Shown here piece after piece: positions 54,822 to 64,000 of a stretch of 64,000 bases of DNA. Position 1 is the first letter of the stretch, and the number at the start of each line of letters is the position of its first letter. The notes under the pieces are model-generated. The model did not search any database and had not been told where the DNA came from. It saw nothing but the letters and a program-made list of their open reading frames with translations. A program made the translations under genes and the position numbers. The stretch comes from Fragilaria radians (taxonomy: Eukaryota > Bacillariophyta > Fragilariophyceae > Fragilariales > Fragilariaceae). The DNA lies in NCBI GenBank assembly GCA_900642245.1, contig CAAAJI010000033.1:269962-333961 (forward strand), in the 5' to 3' direction.

Positions 54822-57800
54822 GATTAAAGTTGGAACTCAAACCTTCAAAACACTTTGCAAGAAATAATAGCGTCAAGAAATATCTCTGTATTTGACTTGT
54901 TCAAACGCGGAAAACTACAACGAAAAATGATCGAGATATGATGCCACTGCTGGGTGCTTGTATTATATGTCTTATCCGGTGAATCCATACCTAACGGCAC
55001 GTGCACACACCCAGATATATTTTTCTTTTCCGATCCGAATACCGTACTTGCCTACGTACTAGAAATTGGAGTTTCATTTAGGCACAATGATGAAAGAACA
55101 ATTGTCTCAAAACTAATCAAAACTCAGTAGTCAATACAAATGGTGGCAAACCACATAGCTGGTTGACAAACTAAAAATTGGAATATACAAAAGAGAATGG
55201 AAGGTTGTTTTGGTATGGCTCATTTTCATGCAGCAGCAGCAATGAAGCTGAGTATGAAGTATTGTGAAAGAAGCATGGCATGCTGCAATGTCACATTCAG
55301 TCAAGTGATTATACACTACATTAAATGATTATTTCTGGTCTTACTAATGTTAACGGCGTCTCTTTATAGTAGTTATGATACCATGACTGAAGATCAGGCT
55401 TAAGTCTGGAACACAACAAAGAATGAATGTAACTTCAGAATTGAGTTTCCAACTACAACAGGAACTTGCAAATGGCGGATGACACGGATATAGATGCATT
55501 AATTGAAGCAGTTTTATGTGACAATGACTATGAAATTCTAAAGGAAAAGATATAACTGTTCAAGACATTGCTTTCATCAAAACTAGTAATTGTGTAGTTA
55601 CTATCGAAAAATGACAAAAATAGAGTGATGTGTTTTTTTAGTTTTGCTACCCAAGGTGTTATCTTGAAATCAATAAAATTGAGAGTATCAATTAAATGGC
55701 AATGGAAAGTTGTGGAAAAGCAGGATGATTCCTTTTCACCCAGACAAAATTGTTTGAACAGCTTTTTTGACAATTCCTTTTGAAGCAAAAGCATTGTTCG
55801 CAACTGCGCATGTGGTCGTTGTGACAATCTGACTAACCCACAAGTAACATGCGACACGGACAATACCAGGGAAGATGAAAAAAATTGTTACGCCTCGAGT
55901 TGATCCTTTCATTGACATGCACGCGTGGAGTAATCATGAAACATCATGACTGCTGTACTGCAACTTATTTTTTTGTTAGTTGCCGGCTTCAAAGGTAAAA
56001 ATTGATACATAATGCTTGCTATGCACGGCCAATATAGCCACAGGAGTGTTGCAATAGTAGTCGTAGATCATTACATGAAAGAACGTACACAATTCCGAAA
56101 TGCAGTTTCCAATGGTGAAAGCGATGTGTGATTCTTCTACTTCTTACTTTCTAATCCAAATTGCAAATTATTTTCCTCTAATGAAATCTCGTTTGGAGGA
56201 AGGAAAAGTGCCTTTCGAGAAAAGCATCGGCAGGCAGCTTCGAATTCACATTGGTCTGGATTTGCATGAGAGCCGTTATCTCTTGATGAAAGACGTTTTT
56301 CCTTTGCTGTTTGTGGCAGCTTAGCTTGCATTTTTCTAGGCTTGGAGTCTTTCCTTGGGGCCATTTTCTCGAGCTGTGAATCAGTTTGGAATATTCTGTA
56401 TCTTCCTTTGGCGCTTTGCCCGCTTGAGCCGTATTGTCGAACCCTTTCGAGATTTATGTAGCAGGAAAAGAGAATCATCACCAGAGAGATACGATTACTC
56501 GTCACTGTTAGTTTCACCATATGGCATTTCACTGATATACTGACTCTTCCGTTTCAATTATTGAGTGATCAACTACTGTACTTGAGGCTTATTTATCTAA
56601 CCTTCCTACATACTTGCCTTCAATGAGTTTGCATCTGATCAAATTCTGGACATAGTTCAATGCTGCATTCTACTTCCATGCGATCGTTCTCTTGATGGAT
56701 TTAGATGTCTATTATAGAGGTCTTTCTTATGCGTATATTCGAAACTACGACTTGAAAGTGGGAAGCGGTAGCTTTGGAATTTTAACCCACAAAGTCATAG
56801 AATAAAGGAATTTCTGTAACTAATATAGCAATTGCCAGTTGCTTCTGACTCCTTTCCAACTAAGCCTTATACGACACTCCCCATTTTTTTAGTTGTGCTC
56901 TTGTTCTTGCAGACTACTTATGCCATGGGGAATCTGAATTGTAAACACTATACAGTCATTACATCTAACGTGCATTTCAAACTTTCCAGTTTCACAATAA
57001 AGGCCATGTTGTGGAAGTCTTGCAATTTTTAATGTTAATTTGAATCAATTGGATGAGCTCCGGGTTATTCTTATGAATCAAAGTCAGCACGACTTGCATG
57101 AGAATCTCCTGCTATGAGTTTCAAAGCTTTATTGTTTTTCATCTGTGCATCCTCTTTTTGATAGCAAATGTAACCCGTTTGTCAGAGTCTTGTCCTTCTC
57201 CTCATGCATAAGTCCATCTTTTATTTCCAGTAGCAGCCCTCTGTCTGGAATCGCACGTTGTTTCCTGTTCCATTGAGACGAGTTTTAAGTCTTGAATACT
57301 TGGATGCAACTGTAGTCACATCTTTATTGTGATTTGAAGTGAAGCAATCTAATACCACAATGGGAAGATATAAGTCTTTGATCGTCATTCAACATGAAAT
57401 AGATAGTCAATGATAGGTTATTGTTGTCTTGAACATCACCATTAGGCAAATCAATGTGATTGTGACATCTAAGCCTTCTCCTTCAATAAATTTGGGTACA
57501 TCAATAAATTTTTTCATGTGCATGCTGAAAGGTTCAAAATGAGAATTTAACGGTGAAGTAATGTTCATTGTTTTTGTCTTTCAGTCACTTGTCTTTGATC
57601 CTGAGCCATGAAATAGTCCTGCAACCTTTGCAGGATCACAAAACATTAAACACAGTAACACATTATCTTCTGCTTTGATTAGGCAGTATTTGCAATTGCA
57701 GCTTTGTTAGATGCTTCATATTCGGTGCCACTGTGAGTTTTTATATCATTGAAGGATATGGGTCCACATACTAGATTCAATAGCTTAATGCATCCTAGGA

Positions 57801-58467
57801 TATCATTTTCCAGTAGTGCAATTGTCATGCTAGCAACCACCCTTCAAGCTCTTTATTGCCAATTCCACATTATGGTACTTTGATTCCATACATGAGGTTC
57901 TAGAAGCTCACAATATGTCAAGACATATTACGTTGGCGCATCATTTTGTATTGATTGCTGAATACCAAGACTAACGGTGAAGAATTTGCTGAGCTTTGTA
58001 CTTTCATTATTTTTCCATGTAGCTTCGATAGATCTAGCAGAATGCAATTGATTTAGTAATTGTATAGGCAATTGTATAATTGAATACCAAAAGAAATGTT
58101 AAAGATAAAATCATAGATTTTAGCCAGCTAACACAGAAGGAATTCAAGTTTGATTTTCTACCCACATGGATGGGAGAGGGGCAGTGATACAATTAGGTTA
58201 CCAAGATTTGAACCGCTTTCAGTTTCGAAATTCCTCCTACCTCCGTAGAACGGCCCGTTTAATGAAGTCAAAATAGAAACTCTTCTGCTTCCTTGGTATG
58301 TGCCAACGTTTTCAAGGAGAAGGTTATCGTAACCGGAATGATAAAAGTGATTTTTGATCAAGAATAATTTTAGATAAATTAGGGTTCGAGCTAGCAATAA
58401 AGGTTTTGCCCTTGACGAACCAACGAAATCAATTTCATCCTCATCAGAAGACACTTTCTGTGTTCAA
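54822..58467. other. 3.6-kb gene-poor interval
   Basis: A mosaic of short broken ORFs. On the minus strand 56130-56440 has a somewhat coding-like stretch (MAPRKDSKPRKMQAKLPQTA, then NGSHANPDQCEFEAAC) and 55730-55910 another, but neither could be placed in a family. They may be transposon debris. The last few hundred bases are the upstream region of the next gene. No RNA gene seen. Confidence 0.4.
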
Positions 58468-60037
58468 ATGAGTCCATCATCTTCCAATGATTGGATAGTG
58501 CCTGCAATAGCTACATCCGCTTCTGTAATCCTAGCGTTAACTGCTGGTCCTAGCCTTATTGAAAGTGACCTTGTGGCCCGTTACTTGCTCTCCGCTAATC
58601 AACTTCAAGCGAGGCGACTAGCAAAATATCGAAGTCGATTTTGGCAATCTCACGTTTCCTACAAAGTCTCTAATCATGATTCAGATGTACAGTTATTACT
58701 GAAAGATGAAGATCTAAAGAGATTTGTCCAAGACTGCCTTCAGAAAGGGGCAGATGATTCGTCAAAATCTCTTGAGATACTTGCAGTTGGGAAAGATGAA
58801 AAGCAACCCAACTCCAATGAATTATATGTCTGGATTTTATTGCATGGGAACTACTATCAAGCTCCTTTAAAGAAATTTGGAATGTTAATGGCGGATGTCA
58901 TGGAGAATACCATGTCGACGAAAGCTCTCTGTGTTGTTGCCGATGCTAGCGGTGGACTTGGCAATCAACTCATATCAGATATTTTGAATCAATGTACCGA
59001 TCTAAATGTGGTACGTTCTCTTTCATTCCTTTCTTTCTTATGCAAAGCTAATAATTCAGCATACTTCTCAATTATGCACCCCTTTTTCAATTCTTTTTCC
59101 TCTCCCACAGCCTGTCTTATCCGAGCCAACTTGGTTGGCTCAATTTGCAGTTCTGGTCGAAGACGCGTTGCTATCAAGACATGCACTCCAGCGTTGTATG
59201 TTTGGATTAGTCCGTTTGGAAACTTATTGGATGCCACAGCAGTGTAAGACTGCATGTATTTCACTTCCGGGCATGGCAGTGACTGCACCTCTTTTGCCCA
59301 TCTTGCAAGCGTGCTTCCCCTGTGACCGGCATGTCTTTATCTATGACGGTTGTGTCGATGTTATTCGTCGTCGCTCACAGCATGTTGGAAGTCGTTGGGC
59401 ATATACTCCACCTCTCTCTCGATCCTTGACCCAGCAAGTCCTCACATTAGCAGAGGCCCTGCAGAAAGTCTCCATAAATGTGGCAGAAACTACTGAGTGC
59501 TGGATGACCAGCGTTGATGCGATGTTGAGATTGAAGGAAGATGAAAAGACCAATGAATATTTACCTTTCGTTTGTCGTTTAAAGTTTATTCTGACTCAAG
59601 GTTCAGACACAGATCGGAACTTAGCAGTTCGAAATCTTTTGGAATACATGACAGGTTCAAAGAGTCGTCCATTGCCAGAGACTATCATCAAAAATGCCCA
59701 AAGTGTCGTTGATGATTACAAAATGCGCTCACACGTGTCTCCCATGAACGTTGAACTCCAGCGAAGTATCGAAGACTGCGTTTTTCGTCACAAGCTAATT
59801 CTTCTTGGTGATAAAATTTTAATGGATACCGTTATCCCAAATAAAGATTGGACTCTAAAAGCAGCCAAGAAAGTATCTGGATGCTCATGTTGCGCTCCGG
59901 AGGACGAAGATGAAGATGGCGATACGATTAACACTTTGGCAGCCCAGGTGCTGGAGAGAGTTAATTCAACGCTCCCCAAGCCCACGTACATGGATGGTAA
60001 AACAACTTTTGCATTTGATCCGACAAGATTTGGTTAA
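58468..60037 (+). CDS. Membrane-anchored protein of unknown function (489 aa), two exons; possible P-loop-sulfotransferase-like fold
   Basis: Exons 58468-59010 and 59111-60037 are joined in phase 0 by a 100-nt intron (GTACGT to CCCACAG; junction TDLNV-PVLSEP). An N-terminal hydrophobic helix (about residues 10-30, IVPAIATSASVILALTAGPS) suggests a signal anchor. The order of later blocks is VADASGGLGNQLISDILNQ, VLSEPTWLAQFA, ACISLPGMAV and then FPCDRHVFIYDGCVDVIRRR. This recalls the way sulfotransferases place a P-loop, an SEP strand, a substrate loop and a FP...iyR motif. The GxxGS/T P-loop residue is not clear, however, so this is only a hypothesis. The C-terminal part has CSCCAPEDEDEDGD and ends DPTRFG. 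Unspliced translation would stop at 59247. Confidence 0.8.
59011..59110 (+). other. Intron of the unknown membrane-anchored protein gene (100 nt)
   Basis: Donor GTACGT, pyrimidine-rich tract and acceptor TCCCACAG, phase 0. The downstream open frame has coding composition right up to the acceptor. Confidence 0.9.
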
Positions 60038-62367
60038 GGGGACACCCACTTGAAAAGTTGGAGAAGAATCCTTTCTGGTTGGTTTCAAATATGTGTTTGT
60101 ATTATCGTAAAGCATTACTTATCTCTGATTTCTTAATCAGTTTTGCGTCGAGGGAGAGTGATATTTCATGATGTATCTGCGTTACATTCGCCATGGCACT
60201 TCGCCGAGTCTTGTAGGATGGTAATTTATTGAAAAATATGACAGCTTTGTCCTGAACTTTTATAGGTAGCAAAAGTTATTTGTAATTTGTAGGCCAAACT
60301 TCGGATTGGGCACAACGGCGTTGGATTTTACTGAATCTTCACTCTCGATATAGGCCATAAAAAGACCTTTCGAAGGCTTTTACTTTCAAGTTTTGGTTTG
60401 GGCTTTTAAATTCACCAGTCTTACCAGTACGAAGAGCAGTAAGTTCATGAAAAGTAATGAAAATGAAAAATTGATTTAAGCTCCTAAGTTGGGGATAATC
60501 AGAGCAGCCAATCTATGCACAAATTTGACTTTATCAATATTCAATCCTGCATCGGGAAATTCGCTAATATCCCATTAACTTATGCCGCAAGCAACAAATC
60601 TGAAAATAAATATTCGTTGATAAATAATTTAGGCATACCAACTTCACACCCCTGAACTCTGTTGTGAAGTATTGCATTTCTGTGCGAATCGATATTAAAT
60701 GTCAAGATGATACGACGCTTTACTTTGACAAACAAAGATGAACTCCCGCCCTTTAAACGCTTCTATGTTAAATGTAATAATGTGAAAGCTACCACAGAAC
60801 TATAGCAGGTGATAATACTTGTAATTCAATTGACATCTCAATCGTGCAGAGGAAACACCGATACAAATTCCTTATAAAATGCGACAACTCGTGAAGTTTA
60901 CATTACTTCTCTTTTGTGAGTCACGAATTTTTACTAGGAGCTGTCCCTGAAAAATTGTCTTCAGATAATGAATCTTACTCTTGCGCTTAGTTGAAGGGAT
61001 ATGGAATATCAATTACACATGTTACCTTCTTTTCAAGTGGCAAGCATAAATTGCAATAAAAATATAAGAATTCATAATTGTTGATTTCTTCAGTGATATG
61101 AGCTTCGAATTGAGTCAAAAGGAGGAACATCAAATAAAGTCCACAGATTTGGAAATGAGCTCTAGCATTCAATGACCAATGTACTCTGCCTCAATTGTTG
61201 ATAGTGCTATCAAGCTTCGGAACCTTGAAAACAATTATCTGGGACATCTCTAAAGGACTTGATCTATAAATTCATGGAATTTGAGTCTTTACATTCTTCA
61301 GCTTTGAAGAGACTGGAAAATCACAATCTGCATAATAATTCACAATTCTATTGTCTGTTGATAAGCTCAAAGTCCTTAGCTTTTAGTACTTGTAGCAATC
61401 GCATAGCCTTTTTTGCTGCCTTTCTAATTAGCGTCACATGCCATCTACTTTAAAATGATAGTTTATTGCACTTAAATGCAAATCTGAACAAACAGTTGTA
61501 AACAAAGACAGCAATCTATAAGCAAGAAAGGTGAAACCCCTTCAGATCTTTTTCCATTGGAAGATGCTTGTTATTGCTTTGGCTTTATTGCATAAGGTCA
61601 TTGATGCTAAATTCACAAATTTTGCTACTCTAATGTGTTTTAATCTATTGTTCTGAAATACATTTCTCCAGGGTAATACTGTTGCTAGCACCAGCATCAG
61701 GCATTTCCAAACGGTCTCTATACTGGATGTTGTGGCTTACTACGGCTTCTAACGAGAGTCGCTTGGCCATCCCTGGATGGCTAAACCTAAATGTTCTTGA
61801 AAAAGCAAAAATCTATTTCCTATTTAATGATACATGATTAGCAGAATAGTTCTACCTTATTGCGACTTTTGATAACAGTCAAATGTTTTGAGTCCCAAGT
61901 AATAATCTTTTTTATACTTGCTAATTCCTTTTCAATTTTCTGCCCTTTCAAGCATTTTTTTTCTTTTGTAAATTTGGGATTATGTTCTTTGATTTTATCC
62001 TTATATTATTTGATGGATTGTGTAATCATGTTTTTTTCTAAGCGAAGGTTAAGCAAATGCATGTAGTACTACTGTCAAGTGTCATATTTAGGCACTTCAT
62101 TATGTAAAACTCCTTACTAATTTCTTCGTGGATTTTGAATATGATGAATCACGGAAGGCATGCTTCAGTTTGTTCCTTCTCTACTACAGTAGGCGGTAAC
62201 AGTGCTATGTATACTTGAAATCAGTTCCCGTAAAATGTCCGTTTTCCGTTCGCATTCGTAAGACTGGCTAAAAATAAAAGCTCTAGACGGAAAATACAGC
62301 AGCAGAGCTATCTTGGGAACCATTTGTAGTAGCCGCTGAGTTATCAGAGTCGAGACGTGTCGCAATC
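60038..62367. other. 2.3-kb gene-poor interval
   Basis: AT-rich, with only short ORFs and no family match, RNA gene or repeat recognised. It contains the 3' end of the unknown-protein gene and the promoter of the second TPR gene. Confidence 0.5.
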
Positions 62368-63804
62368 ATGATGAAAGCTCAAAGGAGATCTCCATTCAAG
62401 CAAAAATTTAGTTTTCGTCGAAGGTCTCCTACTGCAGACGAGGAAGATGAGGACCTTTTATCTCTGCAATCATCTGACAAAGAACCCCTTCATCAACTTG
62501 TACAGAGTGAGAATGCTTCTTCGCCCAAGGGATTTTCCCGTTTCGTGCCGCCAAATTTCAAGATGTCACGTCTAGCTGTTCTGAGATCAAATCGGAGCTC
62601 TGTTGTTCCCAAAAAGAATGCAAGTCCTAATCGAGGAACTGATTCGACACCAAATTCAGAAGGGGGGAAATCCGATGCATCAGAACAAGACGACGATGAT
62701 AGCAAAAAATCTAAGAAAGAGACACTTAAATCATCAATATCTCAAAATGGGATCAATGGATGTTCAAAGGGAAACTCTCAGATCTCAAAATCGAATCATT
62801 CATTTCAACGAGACTTTGATCGAATTGTCAAGGCTGCAAGTGCTCTGGACGCTAAAGGAAACACCTACTTTGATAGAGGAAATTATTCTGATGCGTTGGC
62901 ATCATATACTAAAGCCTTGCAGTTGAAGAGGCAAACGCTGCAACTAGGAGTCGATCCTGAAAGCGAGAACGCACAACAATTGCTGGCCAGTGTGGCAACT
63001 TCTATCAACAACATTGGATACCTTCGACAGCGGTCTGGAGCCAAATCAGATGAAATTATGGCAGCGTATCAAGATTCTTTGCAAATAAAAAAGGAAATTT
63101 TGGGTGATACTGATCTCAGTGTCGGAAAAACTCTCAATAACATTGGAAGTGTTCACTTTGGAGCACGAAATTACCAAGATGCAATGACAGCGTACATGGA
63201 AGCTAAATGTATCATGGAGCAAGCGCTTGGCGAAAATCATCTAGATGTGGCTACGGTTTACAGTAATATTGGGGACGTTTACTTGGCACAGAAAGAACTA
63301 GACGGAGCGCATGAGAGCTATGCTGCTTCTCTTGGTATTCGATGGGATGTTTTGGACGAGCATCATCCAAAAGTTGTTCGTTTGCTGGAGAAAATTGCAG
63401 CAATCGAAATGTCAGATACACCCCAAAAGATGCTGCAAATTCAGATTCTAGATGACGAGGAAGAAAAGGCGGACGCTCCTGTGAGACAAGAATTGGTGGA
63501 ATTGCGAAAACAAGTGAAAGAAGACGTGTCTTACGTTGATAATGTTAAACGTCAAATGGCTCTACAAATGATAAGGGACAAGATACAACTGATTCGTGAA
63601 ATGAGAGAGCTTAATGGTGTTCACAAAAGCTCAGATCAGCAGCCACCCATGTCACCGCAGGAGCGCCATGCCGCAATCTCAGCTATCAAACAAAGAGTTG
63701 AGCGCATGAAACGGAGGAAAAGTAAATCGAGGGTTGATAGCGGTGGGGACGATGTATCAATTGATGGGTTGAGCTTAGCCTCTAAGGTTAGCTCCCCATT
63801 TTAA
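62368..63804 (+). CDS. Tetratricopeptide-repeat protein, kinesin-light-chain-like (478 aa)
   Basis: Residues 1-150 are basic, Ser-rich and disordered (RRSPFKQKFSFRRRS). From about 155-330 come four TPRs, with an 'entry' repeat ALDAKGNTYFDRGNYSDALA. KLC-period repeats follow (INNIGYLRQRSG, LNNIGSVHFGARNYQDAMTA, YSNIGDVYLAQKELDGA, with NHLDVATVY and HHPKVVRLL between). A C-terminal coiled coil (about 365-455, LVELRKQVKEDVSYVDNVKR) ends in a basic KRRKSKSR tail. The TPR entry motif and repeat phrasing match the protein at 35430-37886, so the two look like distant members of one expanded family. A scaffold role is inferred. Complete, single exon; the start is the ATG right after an in-frame upstream stop region. 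The ATG at 62371 is equivalent. Confidence 0.9.
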   Translation: MMKAQRRSPFKQKFSFRRRSPTADEEDEDLLSLQSSDKEPLHQLVQSENASSPKGFSRFVPPNFKMSRLAVLRSNRSSVVPKKNASPNRGTDSTPNSEGGKSDASEQDDDDSKKSKKETLKSSISQNGINGCSKGNSQISKSNHSFQRDFDRIVKAASALDAKGNTYFDRGNYSDALASYTKALQLKRQTLQLGVDPESENAQQLLASVATSINNIGYLRQRSGAKSDEIMAAYQDSLQIKKEILGDTDLSVGKTLNNIGSVHFGARNYQDAMTAYMEAKCIMEQALGENHLDVATVYSNIGDVYLAQKELDGAHESYAASLGIRWDVLDEHHPKVVRLLEKIAAIEMSDTPQKMLQIQILDDEEEKADAPVRQELVELRKQVKEDVSYVDNVKRQMALQMIRDKIQLIREMRELNGVHKSSDQQPPMSPQERHAAISAIKQRVERMKRRKSKSRVDSGGDDVSIDGLSLASKVSSPF

Positions 63805-64000
63805 CGTAAAGCTTCAACAATACTTCGTTTTGTCATCGAAAAGGGGAAAAGATTGCTGGTCCATTTACTGCCTTTGATGCTCAATAATTTTACCTATTGG
63901 GAGCTTTTTTTCGTTGCCAAGTTCTTCGTTTCGTTCATGGTACATTGGACTTGAGATACGCGCACCAAGGGTTAAATATAGTTTTTCTACCCGTGCAACA
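63805..64000. other. 3' flank of the second TPR gene (window end)
   Basis: 196 bases without a recognisable gene; probable 3' UTR and downstream sequence. Confidence 0.5.

Noticed and set aside
58200..58215. Box-B-like GGTTCAAATC on the minus strand
   Set aside because: No tRNA box A and no cloverleaf around it.
58158..58454. Minus-strand ORF beginning SSDEDEIDFVG, divergent to the gene at 58468
   Set aside because: It begins at a GTG and has no ATG. The acidic first residues are followed by random-looking sequence and no splice continuation was found.

Overview
The window reads as nuclear DNA of a stramenopile, most likely a diatom. The reasons are AT-rich sequence, short GT-AG introns (59-123 nt), a nucleus-encoded plastid terminal oxidase with a bipartite presequence carrying a diatom-style GA/F cleavage motif, kinesin-light-chain-like TPR proteins, a membrane LRR protein with its LRRs C-terminal to the TM segment, and PIF/Harbinger-type and hAT-type transposon debris. 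This is inferred from gene content; no marker gene fixes the species. Genes are not in operons. They lie on both strands with long gene-poor AT-rich gaps.

Layout. 0-10 kb: a 5'-truncated Delta12/omega-6 fatty acid desaturase (FAD2-like), a TKL-like protein kinase (-), a three-exon Na+/H+ exchanger with a very long N-terminal extension, and a plastid terminal oxidase (PTOX, -) convergent with it. 10-20 kb: a FANCI-like Fanconi anaemia DNA-repair protein and an unusual ankyrin / RING / SAP-like / retropepsin-like / MYND-like multidomain protein. 20-28 kb: a decayed LTR-retrotransposon gag, a second protein kinase of the same type as the first (three exons and an apparent one-base frameshift in an A5 run), and a 2.9-kb decayed PIF/Harbinger element with an inactivated transposase, a tail-to-tail partner ORF and diverged terminal inverted repeats. 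28-32 kb: frataxin, a small single-pass membrane protein with acidic/WED and DDLL tail motifs, and an F-box/LRR-like protein in three exons.

35-38 kb: a large TPR protein. 40.7-42.2 kb: a decayed hAT-like transposase gene. 43.8-46.1 kb: a single-pass LRR receptor-like protein. 48.7-54.8 kb: an organelle-targeted glyoxalase-fold (VOC) protein, a secreted acidic protein with a 30-bp tandem repeat, and a TMF-type golgin. 58.5-60.0 kb: a conserved-looking membrane-anchored protein of unknown function. 62.4-63.8 kb: a second TPR protein related to the first.

The genes are mostly housekeeping and do not form one pathway. The closest thing to something undescribed is the protein at 17370-20000. It joins ankyrin repeats and a complete RING finger to a retropepsin-like domain whose catalytic DTG is replaced by STT. 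Other points of interest are the two kinases with FRD in place of HRD, the NHE with a roughly 560-residue non-transport head, the FANCI homologue whose monoubiquitination lysine seems displaced, and the acidic repeat secretory protein. All family names come from reading motifs by eye; no database search was possible.
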